Source: Methanothrix sp. | GTDB lineage: Archaea > Halobacteriota > Methanosarcinia > Methanotrichales > Methanotrichaceae | Assembly: GCA_028688535.1 (NCBI GenBank) | Contig: JAQTXY010000003.1 | Coordinates: 1 to 21,227, forward strand | DNA length: 21,227 nt | Direction of reading: 5' to 3' | Shown here: in pieces, positions 7,562-15,096 of the stretch | How positions within the stretch are numbered: the stretch's first letter is position 1 | Layout: each line of letters begins with the position of its first letter | The notes under the pieces: model-generated | The model's database searches: none | What the model saw: the letters and a program-made list of their open reading frames with translations, nothing else | Told to the model about the DNA's origin: nothing | Position numbers and translations under genes: made by a program

Positions 7562-8596
7562 TTAGTAGACTCTTGGGAACTGGGCCTGGTTTGGTGCCTT
7601 GAAGCAGGAGCAGTCGAAGACGCCCTTGGATGATTTAAGTTTCGCGTCTCCGATATAGCTCGCAGGCATGGTAAGGTAGCCTCCTGAGCAGCAGGGCAGC
7701 CAGTCGTCACTTGAGGTCTTCTTGTAATAGGGCACTTCAAGTGTCATGTTCTTCTCTATATGAGAGGTTCCCCAGTAGTCCTCATCGATTTCAATAGAGG
7801 GATTCTTCATTGCACTGCTGAGCATGCCAGGTCCCAATCCTTTTAATGAAGTGAAGTCCGACAAGGGAGTCTTCCCGTCATTGGCGAGTTTTCCTGCATA
7901 GTCGGTATTGGATTGCAGGACACCGATATGGGCTTTGCCGTCGGTCAAGTCTTCCTTGATCTTCATCTGGGTATATCCTAAGCCCTCCCAAACCGGATCA
8001 TAGGTATAGTTAAATTTCTCTTTGGCATTGATCTCCAGGTTCTTATCCAGGACATGGGCATACTCAACCTCATGATGCATGCTTGTGCCGGCACGATAAT
8101 TCTTCACCCAGGTCTTCTCCTTCAGCAGGGAATTGTAGTCCAGCGGGTTTGCAGCAAAGTAGCCGTTTCCAATTGTGATTCTCACGGGTGCATAGGCCAT
8201 TGAGACATCTTCTTTAAACTGGATGCAGTTTTGACTGAAATCGTTGTAATCAGTGTACAACGGATGGTTCTTTTTATTCAATAGTTGATATATCAGGGTG
8301 GACTCGCTATTTAAGGAGCCGCTGCCATGAGCATAATTCTTGATTGCGACATTTCCAGACTTAGCATATAGGTAGGTCATGGAGTAACCATTATTCTGTA
8401 CACTTTGCTCCATACTGAATGTGGTATTCTTCTCTTCATACGATCCTGGGCCAACTAAAGAGCCTGAAGGTGTGGCCGCCATTGAAATACCAATGAGTGA
8501 AACAAAAGCTATTACAAATGCTGTTGTTAACAAGAACTTATCTCTATCACTCTGCTCAAGATAAGCAGCTAGTCTATCTCCTATCCTTTTTATCAT
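7562..8596 (-). CDS. Membrane-anchored or secreted protein of unknown function
   Basis: A 344-aa protein with a charged N-terminus followed by a hydrophobic segment (FLLTTAFVIAFVSLIGISMA at about residues 21-40) that acts as a signal peptide or anchor. The remaining ~300 residues look like a strand-rich extracellular domain with many Tyr, Asn and Ser and several potential N-glycosylation sites. Near the end are a Cys pair (WLPCCSGG) and FDCSCFKAPNQAQF, ending in PRVY; these four cysteines could form disulfides or bind metal. GGTGGTGTAGG precedes the ATG at 8596. I do not recognise the family; it may be specific to this archaeal lineage. It is divergent from pstS, which hints at a phosphate-starvation surface protein, but that is weak inference. 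Confidence 0.75.
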   Translation of the reverse strand: MIKRIGDRLAAYLEQSDRDKFLLTTAFVIAFVSLIGISMAATPSGSLVGPGSYEEKNTTFSMEQSVQNNGYSMTYLYAKSGNVAIKNYAHGSGSLNSESTLIYQLLNKKNHPLYTDYNDFSQNCIQFKEDVSMAYAPVRITIGNGYFAANPLDYNSLLKEKTWVKNYRAGTSMHHEVEYAHVLDKNLEINAKEKFNYTYDPVWEGLGYTQMKIKEDLTDGKAHIGVLQSNTDYAGKLANDGKTPLSDFTSLKGLGPGMLSSAMKNPSIEIDEDYWGTSHIEKNMTLEVPYYKKTSSDDWLPCCSGGYLTMPASYIGDAKLKSSKGVFDCSCFKAPNQAQFPRVY

Positions 8597-8827
8597 CCTA
8601 CACCACCTTAATCCAACTGATTTCTTTCGCAGAGCGTTCTATGATAAATAAAATGTCTTTATAGAAAACAGGTAATATATTCTATCATTTTCGATTGCTA
8701 TTGTATATCACATATGATGATATATTGCCTAAATAGTGATCTATTTTCTTTATTTGGCAACCTTTACATATTCAAGCTAAGCCTGGTCGTCGCCTTGGTG
8801 AGAATATGAGAAGACTTACGGACTACT

Positions 8828-8869
8828 GGGCAGAAGATTGCCGATGAAAATGGATTCGTACCGATCTGA
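8828..8869 (+). pseudogene. Decayed C-terminal end of a second pstS
   Basis: Read in frame from 8828 this gives GQKIADENGFVPI and a TGA stop. The intact pstS just downstream ends in GQKVAEEYGFVPL and a stop, so 9 of 13 residues are identical and the stop falls at the same place. Upstream in this frame a TGA at 8807-8809 cuts it off and similarity fades. It looks like the tail of a lost pstS copy left by tandem duplication and deletion or by recombination. Confidence 0.7.
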
Positions 8870-8920
8870 GTGGATCTCAGATCCTCTTCTTTCTTTATGC
8901 GGATAACCTGCTTGTCATTG

Positions 8921-8945
8921 TATATACACTATATAGCTAAAATGT
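8921..8945 (+). promoter_or_regulatory. Candidate operator upstream of pstS, CTATATAG element
   Basis: TGTATATACA (a perfect palindrome, 8919-8928 or so) is followed at once by CTATATAG (8929-8936, also a palindrome) and CTAAAAT. The PHP-phoU promoter has TATATAC, CTATATAG and TTTAAAT in the same order, differing by one base of spacing. Here a separate TATA-like sequence lies about 35 bases downstream, so the element is better explained as an upstream operator than as the TATA box. Confidence 0.5.
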
Positions 8946-9031
8946 ATGAAACATAGATACCGGCTGATATATATTTTATATTGGTTAGCTTTATTTATCA
9001 TTTCTGCCTTCGATTGGCCGGTGAATTTCCA

Positions 9032-9856
9032 GTGAGAAAATTACTTAGCGCCCTAATAATCGCCTTGATCGTGGGTGCAATCGGCACCTCGACGGTCGTG
9101 GGCAAGGAGACAGTTCGTGTCTCTGGATCGACAACGGTATTGCCTCTGGCAGAAGGCGGAGCGGAGGCCTTCAATGGCGAGCAGTCTGAGTTCCAGGTGC
9201 TGGTAACAGGGGGCGGCACAGGTGTAGGCATGAAGAATATTGCCGAGGGCAATTCCGATATAGCAATGGCCTCACGCGAGGTTACTGATGAAGAGAAGAG
9301 CAATTTCGGCGACAAATTCCAGGAAAACCTGGTGGGCTACGATGGCATCGTCATTGGTGTGAGCAAGCAGATCTATGATGCTGGCGTGACTGCTCTGAGC
9401 AAGGACCAGGTTAAAAAGATCTACTCAGGAGAGACTACCAACTGGAAGGATCTGGGCGGCCCGGATTCGGAAATACTGGTCGTAGCCAGAGAGCAGGGCT
9501 CCGGAACCAGGGATACCTTCAACGAGGATATCATGGATGATAAGAAGGCAGAGACTCCTGGCGTGAAAACCGTCGCCGGCAGCAATGCCGAGGTCAGGAC
9601 CGCCCTTACTGGCAGCAATAAGGCCATAGGGTATCTGGGATTCTCCTATGCTGAGGACGGGGCTGTCGGTGCCATCACACTGGACGGCGTCAAGCCAACA
9701 GCAGAGACCATCAAGGACGGTAGCTACGAGCTTGCTCGCAAATTGTACTTCTACACCTTTGGCGATGCCTTGCCGGGAGCCCAGGCCTTTATAGATTTCA
9801 TGATTGGGGCCGATGGTCAGAAGGTTGCCGAGGAGTACGGCTTCGTACCGCTTTAA
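9032..9856 (+). CDS. pstS: Phosphate-binding protein PstS
   Basis: The extracellular receptor of the Pst importer: it binds phosphate and hands it to PstCA. A signal peptide (RKLLSALIIALIVGAIGTST) precedes the mature domain. Binding-site segments are clear: RVSGSTTVLPLAEGGAEAF, TGGGTGVGMKNIAEGNSDIA with MASREV, and REQGSGTRDTF. I set the start at the GTG at 9032 because GGTGA (9020-9024) lies seven bases before it and a normal signal peptide follows. A TTG at 8981 would add 17 unlikely residues. Length 274 aa is typical. The gene stands about 5.6 kb from pstCA and is convergent with ykgJ. Control is probably through the CTATATAG region upstream. Confidence 0.93.
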   Translation: MRKLLSALIIALIVGAIGTSTVVGKETVRVSGSTTVLPLAEGGAEAFNGEQSEFQVLVTGGGTGVGMKNIAEGNSDIAMASREVTDEEKSNFGDKFQENLVGYDGIVIGVSKQIYDAGVTALSKDQVKKIYSGETTNWKDLGGPDSEILVVAREQGSGTRDTFNEDIMDDKKAETPGVKTVAGSNAEVRTALTGSNKAIGYLGFSYAEDGAVGAITLDGVKPTAETIKDGSYELARKLYFYTFGDALPGAQAFIDFMIGADGQKVAEEYGFVPL

Positions 9857-9866
9857 AAACCAAATA

Positions 9867-9884
9867 TTTTCGTCTCATTTTTTT
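9867..9884 (+). terminator. T-tract terminator after pstS
   Basis: TTTT at 9867-9870 and seven T residues at 9878-9884 follow the pstS stop. Archaeal transcription ends at such tracts. No stable hairpin is visible. Confidence 0.4.
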
Positions 9885-9907
9885 GCCATTATCATTCTTT
9901 GCCTCTA

Positions 9908-10597
9908 TTAGCCCTCGTACTGATACTCATCCAATCCATCCGTCGTCATGGTCATCAGGAAGTAGGCCAGACAATCCTTTTGAAAGCTGCTCTCCTCCGG
10001 AGGTAAACTTACTCCCGTGATACGGCAGATCTGCTCTGCTTCCTCTATTTCGCCCATCATGCGGCGCAGCCACATAAAGAGCATTATCTGCAGGGCTTGC
10101 AACCTCTCCGTCTGTTTGGTTAGGCTCTCTATCTCCTTTTGCACCTGTGGATCGATTCTCTTCTCTTGCAGCATTTTCACAAATTTTGCCGTTCCCAGGC
10201 AATCAGAGTAGAAGCTTATTATTTCCTCTGTCTCTGTATCCGCATTGATCATGGGAAATGTCCGGCAGATGCGAGGCCTATGGTTGTAGATTTTGCACAT
10301 TTTTGCCTGTTGATCCAGAAGGCAGCAGCTTCTCTCCGGCCCTATGCTCTTTAAGATCCTGCATCCCCGATTTTTTCCCGGATCAGGGTCAGTAAACCTG
10401 TCCCTGGCCTGGTTTGGGCGGATGCCAAGCGTTCTGGCAATCTCTTGTACATCCGCCTCATCAACCAGCGCATAGCCTTCTCCTCGGCAGCATTCTCCGC
10501 AATTCTCGCAGCGGAAGAGGACTTGGGCGGCAATCTGGGGGAAGAGGGTCTGCGGAATTTCCCTGGAAAACCACTGCATAAACGAATCTTTCTCCAT
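9908..10597 (-). CDS. YkgJ-type zinc/iron-chelating (CxxCxxCC) protein
   Basis: The cysteine cluster CENCGECC near residue 30 and the later segment CCLLDQQAKMCKIYNHRPRI followed by CRTFP define the CxxCxxCC family, thought to bind zinc or an iron-sulfur cluster. The function of the family is poorly known. The C-terminal ~90 residues are helical and lack known motifs. Length is about 229 aa. The ATG at 10597 lies four bases after the marC stop, and its ribosome binding site (GGAG) is inside the last codons of marC, so the two genes are translationally coupled. Confidence 0.85.
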   Translation of the reverse strand: MEKDSFMQWFSREIPQTLFPQIAAQVLFRCENCGECCRGEGYALVDEADVQEIARTLGIRPNQARDRFTDPDPGKNRGCRILKSIGPERSCCLLDQQAKMCKIYNHRPRICRTFPMINADTETEEIISFYSDCLGTAKFVKMLQEKRIDPQVQKEIESLTKQTERLQALQIMLFMWLRRMMGEIEEAEQICRITGVSLPPEESSFQKDCLAYFLMTMTTDGLDEYQYEG

Positions 10598-10601
10598 TCA
10601 A

Positions 10602-11249
10602 TCAAGCTCCTGCCATCGCCCGGTATAAATTCCAGATCCCGGTGGCCACAAAGCTCACGGCCACTGCCCCTAAAATCAGCCCCATGATTCTGGTCATGAC
10701 CATTATTCCTGTAATTCCCATGGCTCGATCAATGTACTGCGAGAATTTAAGGATGAAGAATGTGGCCAGGAATGTCAGACTGATAGCAAGCAGCACCAAG
10801 CTTTTTTTTGCCAGGCTGTCTGCTGCACCCATTAAAACCACCACGGTGGTTATCGCTCCCGGTCCCGTGAGCAGCGGTATGGCCAGGGGAAATATGGAGA
10901 CATCCTCTCGCGAATTGGCATCCATCAGCTCCGCCTCAGTGACCTTGTTTTGCCGGCGAACGCCCCGCAGCATATCTATGGCTACCAGAAAGAGCAGTAT
11001 ACCTCCAGCCACGCGCAAGCTGTCCACGGTGATGCCGAAGATGCGTAGAACTGCGTCCCCTGCCAGGGAGAAGAGAATGGCAATGGCAAAGGCAACCAGA
11101 GTTGTACGCCTGTAGATATGTGTCCTTTCTTTTGAGTTCAGGCTGCTGGTGAGGGTGACATAAACCAGGGTGGCTTCGACTGGATTGACTATAACGAATA
11201 TGGTAGTGAAAGCATATACGAAGTGGATCAACAATTCGCTTATTTCCAT
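10602..11249 (-). CDS. MarC/UPF0056 family integral membrane protein
   Basis: About 215 aa with six hydrophobic segments. Family hallmarks are the first helix with FVIVNPVEATLVYVTLTS, the RVAGGILLFLVAIDML helix, and FPLAIPLLTGPGAITTVVVL. MarC proteins are widespread inner-membrane proteins whose transport substrate is not established; the old link to antibiotic resistance is not supported. AAGGAT lies about six bases before the ATG at 11249. It is the first gene of a two-gene unit with the CxxCxxCC protein and is divergent from the NosD-like gene across an 87-base spacer. Confidence 0.9.
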   Translation of the reverse strand: MEISELLIHFVYAFTTIFVIVNPVEATLVYVTLTSSLNSKERTHIYRRTTLVAFAIAILFSLAGDAVLRIFGITVDSLRVAGGILLFLVAIDMLRGVRRQNKVTEAELMDANSREDVSIFPLAIPLLTGPGAITTVVVLMGAADSLAKKSLVLLAISLTFLATFFILKFSQYIDRAMGITGIMVMTRIMGLILGAVAVSFVATGIWNLYRAMAGA

Positions 11250-11336
11250 TTTTGTATCCTTTTGGCTGTGTTATCCTCTTATGGCCATTGCTTATCAGGC
11301 TTATGAAGGAATGGAATTTTATACCGTGAGGTTTAT

Positions 11337-13232
11337 ATGATGAGTATGCCCGACAAGCCGCTAAAAATTCTTATCTCAATGATTGTATTAATCCTGTTGG
11401 CCAATTGCGCGAATGCAGTCGTCGTTGTTATGCCGGGTGAGCGAATCCAGGTGGCCATAGATGCCGCACAGTCAGGTGAGACTATTGAGGTCTCCGGCGG
11501 CACCTACCAGGAGAGTCTGGTTATCGACCGATCGCTCATTCTCAAAGGCAATGGCTCCGGGGTGGATCTGCCTCGCGTGGAATCGGAAAACGGCCCGGCT
11601 ATAACCATCAAGGCAAATGGAGTTGTTGTAGAAAGCCTGTGGGTTAAGAGTGCAAGCGGCTGGACGGAAGATGCGGGCATATTGGTGCTCTCCAATGATA
11701 ATATCATTAGAAACAATATGGCCAGCGGCAGCGGCAATGTGGGCATTTTCTTTTTGAAATGCAGCAATAACACAGTCTTTGGCAATGTCGTTCAGGGAAA
11801 CGGCAACGAGGGGCTATTGCTTGAGAACAGCAGTCGAAATTTGCTGGAACGAAATGAGATACGCGATAACCGCTACGGCTGCAAGCTGGTAGGCAGCCAG
11901 GAAAATCGCCTTATAGGAAATACCTTCCTGCAAAACAGAATTGATGCTATAAATTTGCAGGAAAGTCACGGCAATCTAATAGACGGAAATAATGCAGCAG
12001 GAAGCGAGAGTGCACTGACTATCGATAGCAGCCGCGACAACATTGTGCAGAGGAACAATTTTGTAGGAAACGAGAAAGGAATCTATCTCTCCTACCTTGA
12101 AACTGGCAAAGATATGCAGTCCAAGGGAAAGGGCGTGGTCATATCCTATAACAGCATGCCTTCTTCAGAGATGGTCTCCACCAATAATTCCATTTATTTG
12201 AATACTCTCTCCAACAAGAAGAATGCCCGCGATGATAGCCTCAACAACTGGGATAACGGAAAGCTCGGCAATAACTACAGCGATTTCAATGATCCAGAGG
12301 AAGGCTGCAAGGGCATCACGATTTGTGACCAGGAGATGTCCGTCTCCGGTGGGCCCAGCGTGGACCGCTACCCTCAAGCTTCTCCTGTACCCATCCCGGG
12401 TCGATTCACGGGCGCGGGAGGGGCAGCTATGCAGTTTTCCGCCAAGAGCTATCTTCCTGGCAGCAGGATGGATCTGAACTTCACAGCACCAGTAGGCCAG
12501 GAGGTATGGGTAAGGCAGATTGTACCCGCTGCCTCGGGCCGGAATGATTCGCAAGAAGATCTCTATTTAGGGCAGAATATCTCTGGGAATGCCTGGCTTA
12601 CTGCTCCCTTAGAGGTGGGCACTTATCAGCTGGACATGATCGATCAGAACGGCACAAAGGTTCTGTCTGTGCCCTTCAGCGTGGCAATACCCAGCATCTC
12701 TGCGACTCCCGCATCAGTTTATACCTGTGAGAAGATCATAGTCACCTTCCAGGGGGCGTTCGGCCAGAAAGATGACTGGATAGGCATGTATCGGGAAGGT
12801 TCCTCAGATGCCACTATGCGGCAGACATTGGGCAGCCGGGATAAGGGAAATGTCACATTCTCAGCTTCCGATGCAGGCAGCTACCTATTCAAGATGTTTG
12901 CAAGCGGGGCAAATCTCCCTCTGGCCTCAAGCAATCTGGTTGAGGTGAAAGCGAACGCCGGCCATAAGGTGATTGCCGAGCCTTCACGGGTAGCTCCGGG
13001 TGGTTTGGTTACGATCACCTTCTGGGGCGCGGCCCCTGCCAGTGTGATCGGCATGTATGGCATGACCCGGCCGGACAGGTTCGATCTGGGGAAGGTATCT
13101 ACTGGAGGGCGAAGCTGCGGCACCATGGTCAGGAGGCTTCCTGCCGAGCCGGGCCAGTACGACTTCCGCCTCTTCCAGGATGGCATCAATCGGCCACTTC
13201 TGGCTCAGAGCAATGTGGTGACGGTGGCTTAG
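11337..13232 (+). CDS. Secreted NosD-like parallel beta-helix protein with two tandem C-terminal beta domains
   Basis: A signal peptide (ILISMIVLILLANCANA) leads into PGERIQVAIDAAQSGETIEV, the usual entry to a NosD/PbH1 right-handed beta-helix. Some ten Asn-rich turns follow (NTVFGNVVQGNGNEGLLLEN, NLLERNEIRDNRYG and similar) up to about residue 250, then NNWDNGKLGNNYSDF, typical of the NosD family in methanogens. From about residue 355 come beta-sandwich-like domains. The last two are repeats of each other: each starts with a P-x2-V strand, has VTFQGA/ITFWGA, IGMY, and ends in PL-x-SN-x-V-V. The likely role is a cell-surface carbohydrate-binding or adhesive protein; a copper-enzyme maturation role as in true NosD is unlikely since no nos genes are near. 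GAGGT lies about five bases before the ATG at 11337. Confidence 0.87.
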   Translation: MMSMPDKPLKILISMIVLILLANCANAVVVVMPGERIQVAIDAAQSGETIEVSGGTYQESLVIDRSLILKGNGSGVDLPRVESENGPAITIKANGVVVESLWVKSASGWTEDAGILVLSNDNIIRNNMASGSGNVGIFFLKCSNNTVFGNVVQGNGNEGLLLENSSRNLLERNEIRDNRYGCKLVGSQENRLIGNTFLQNRIDAINLQESHGNLIDGNNAAGSESALTIDSSRDNIVQRNNFVGNEKGIYLSYLETGKDMQSKGKGVVISYNSMPSSEMVSTNNSIYLNTLSNKKNARDDSLNNWDNGKLGNNYSDFNDPEEGCKGITICDQEMSVSGGPSVDRYPQASPVPIPGRFTGAGGAAMQFSAKSYLPGSRMDLNFTAPVGQEVWVRQIVPAASGRNDSQEDLYLGQNISGNAWLTAPLEVGTYQLDMIDQNGTKVLSVPFSVAIPSISATPASVYTCEKIIVTFQGAFGQKDDWIGMYREGSSDATMRQTLGSRDKGNVTFSASDAGSYLFKMFASGANLPLASSNLVEVKANAGHKVIAEPSRVAPGGLVTITFWGAAPASVIGMYGMTRPDRFDLGKVSTGGRSCGTMVRRLPAEPGQYDFRLFQDGINRPLLAQSNVVTVA

Positions 13233-13297
13233 GCAAGAAGGGATTCTTGGCGATCTTTGCCACAAGGATTATGGCTTTAAGGCAAGAGCGCGAACCA

Positions 13298-14275
13298 ATG
13301 GCTATGGATCTAGAGACCAAGGCCCTTCTCCTCTCTGTGGGAACTGTGCAGCTGGCCGGTACCCATGCGGGCGGGCGCGCTTCCACCGCGGGACCTGGAG
13401 CCGGGGGCCAGTCCGTCTTTTTCCAGTCCGGCTCTCATCTGGTACGCCTCTCGGTAGCGGAGAGCTCGCCGCTGCGTCTGGAGGGTCGCGAGGAGGGCGT
13501 AGCTATTATCAAGGACGGCTGGGAGATCGCCAGCGGGAGGCTGGCGCAGCCGCTCTTGCATTGCCCTGAACAGGCCTACATCACTGTCTCGGAGCGCTGC
13601 ATCTTTGACTGCAAATTCTGCGCTGTGCCCAAATTAAACGGCGGCATAAAGTCCAGGGATACGGTCTTGCAGATGGTGGAGGAGGCGGCCAGAACGGGCG
13701 ATTTGAGGGCCATCTCTCTGACCAGCGGCGTGGAGGTCTCCCCTCAAGAGGAAGCCGAGCGGGTAGCTGGAATAGTGGCGGACCTCAAGCGCTTTGGCGT
13801 CCCGGTGGGTGTCTCCATCAGCCCCTTTCCCGGTGTAAACCGGATCCTCAAAGATGCCGGGGCGGATGAGGTCAAGTACAACCTGGAGTGCGTCGATCGT
13901 CATCTGTTTTGGCAGGTCTGCCCGGGCATATCCTATCAGGAGATCATGGACGCCCTGCAGGAAGCGGTGGGCGTTTTCGGCAAAAACCATGTGTTTACTA
14001 ATATCATCGTTGGCCTGGGTGAGACAGATGAGACCTTGCGCCGCAGCATCGATGAGCTAACAGAGATGGGGGTTATCCCTGTCTTGCGGGCCGTTTTCCC
14101 TCATCCTCTACGGGCGGGAGAGGTACCGATGGAGAGGCCCTCGGCAGAAAGGCTGCTGGAGATGGCGCGCTACCTGAAGAAGGCGCTGGAGAAGAACGGC
14201 CTGGACGGGAGCGCGGCTCTTACGGGCTGCTATCGCTGCACGGGCTGCGATCTGACGCCGGGTCGGGATCTATAG
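13298..14275 (+). CDS. Radical SAM protein, BioB-related, with extra C-terminal cysteine cluster
   Basis: The CX3CX2C motif CIFDCKFC (Cys 101, 105, 108) binds the [4Fe-4S] cluster that cleaves S-adenosylmethionine. AISLTSGVEVSP and TNIIVGLGETDETL fit the following barrel strands. It resembles the biotin-synthase-related radical SAM proteins of methanogens, whose reaction is unknown to me. The first ~85 residues form a separate strand-rich region. The end GCYRCTGCDLTPGRDL gives CX2CX2C (Cys 311, 314, 317), which could hold a second cluster. The start is uncertain: ATG at 13298, 13304 or 13271, or TTG at 13247, all without a convincing ribosome binding site. It begins about 66 bases after the NosD-like gene and may be cotranscribed. 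Confidence 0.85.
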   Translation: MAMDLETKALLLSVGTVQLAGTHAGGRASTAGPGAGGQSVFFQSGSHLVRLSVAESSPLRLEGREEGVAIIKDGWEIASGRLAQPLLHCPEQAYITVSERCIFDCKFCAVPKLNGGIKSRDTVLQMVEEAARTGDLRAISLTSGVEVSPQEEAERVAGIVADLKRFGVPVGVSISPFPGVNRILKDAGADEVKYNLECVDRHLFWQVCPGISYQEIMDALQEAVGVFGKNHVFTNIIVGLGETDETLRRSIDELTEMGVIPVLRAVFPHPLRAGEVPMERPSAERLLEMARYLKKALEKNGLDGSAALTGCYRCTGCDLTPGRDL

Positions 14276-14436
14276 GTAAAAGGGCGCTCAGAACTCAATA
14301 TCCTCATCATGATAGTCAGACAGGCCAGATCATCATTGCGCCGAAGGTTGATTGGCTGCAAGGGTAAAAATGTAGCTGCCCCGGTTATTCTGACGATGCC
14401 CAAATGGAAGTATAATCAAATTACAATCGACGAATA

Positions 14437-14475
14437 AAACTACAAAAATAAACAATCGGGGACAATAATCCCCGA
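14437..14475 (-). terminator. Hairpin with T-rich tail after the cysteine-rich gene
   Basis: TCGGGGA (14456-14462) and TCCCCGA (14469-14475) form a perfect 7-bp stem with loop CAATAA. Read on the minus strand, a T-rich stretch (TTGTTTATTTTTGTAGTTTT) follows, placing it as a terminator for the minus-strand gene that ends at 14493. Confidence 0.6.
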
Positions 14476-14492
14476 GAATGCCCTAAATGGAT

Positions 14493-14804
14493 TTAAGTTC
14501 GGCAGCTGCCATCTCTCAGAGGGCCTGATCCGTCTTGTGGCCCTTGGGCTTTACCATTCTGGCCGTTTCCGTTCTGATTGCCGGTCCCATCCTGAGCTCC
14601 ATTTAGTTTGCAGTTTTGTCCCTGGCATGCTCCTGCCTGGCAGTTTTCTTGACTGCAGGTGCCCTGATTCTCACAGCCATTGATGCAATTTTCATTGCTG
14701 CATCCAGCGCTCGCTGATGGGCCATTTCCATTTTGTGCCGCCAGTGCAAAACCGGCCAGCAGGCATAATGCTGCCAGCGAAACGAACAATTTCATGTATC
14801 TCAT
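14493..14804 (-). CDS. Small secreted cysteine-rich protein
   Basis: About 103 aa. A signal peptide (KLFVSLAALCLLAGFALA) is followed by a short mature chain made largely of Gly, Asn, Gln and Cys, with nine cysteines in a run of spaced pairs (CSNENC, CENQGTC, CQAGACQGQNC) and one near the C-terminus. This could be a disulfide-rich or metal-binding surface peptide. The start is the ATG at 14804 because GGAGGTT lies seven or so bases upstream; an upstream ATG at 14822 would lie before that site. No known family recognised. It is divergent from the PGF-CTERM-like gene. Confidence 0.72.
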   Translation of the reverse strand: MRYMKLFVSLAALCLLAGFALAAQNGNGPSASAGCSNENCINGCENQGTCSQENCQAGACQGQNCKLNGAQDGTGNQNGNGQNGKAQGPQDGSGPLRDGSCRT

Positions 14805-15040
14805 TTTACTAACCTCCACCAATGTTTTCCTTACAATTCAGTTCATCGTGAAGATCGGTCCAATGGAGCCGCTCTCACAAAGACTAATCTTCCTGAACGA
14901 TATTTAATCTTTACGGCATATGCCGAAGATAAATATGGTTCTAAATCCTGTGTAATTCGGTTTTAACGTTCCATTTTCGACAATTGACTTTATTATGGTT
15001 TAAAATTGGCTAATATTTGCTTTACAAGCGTTTTCACATA

Positions 15041-15087
15041 ATAATATATATTCGCGGCACAACAGTGTAGCATAGAATTATGGAGGG
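15041..15087 (+). promoter_or_regulatory. Promoter and ribosome binding site of the repeat-containing surface protein
   Basis: A TATA-type AATATATATT at about 15041-15051 lies some 45 bases before the start, and GGAGGG at 15082-15087 lies nine bases before the ATG at 15097. The GGAGGG touches the ATG at 15088, which makes that upstream ATG unlikely. Confidence 0.5.
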
Positions 15088-15096
15088 ATGATAACG

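Larger units (their letters stand above)
8597..9031. other. 435-base spacer with pstS remnant and pstS control region
   Basis: The spacer holds AT-rich DNA suitable for the promoter of the minus-strand gene (about 8660-8760), a short decayed pstS fragment (8828-8869), the CTATATAG element (8929-8936), and a TATA-like ATATATATTTTATATT at about 8968-8983. I see no intact gene in it. Confidence 0.6.

Noticed and set aside
8981..9031. TTG start giving a longer PstS
   Set aside because: The added residues do not suit a signal peptide, while the GTG at 9032 has GGTGA at ideal distance.
10642..11115. 157-codon open frame on the plus strand
   Set aside because: It overlaps marC on the opposite strand; marC has clear membrane helices, family motifs and a ribosome binding site.
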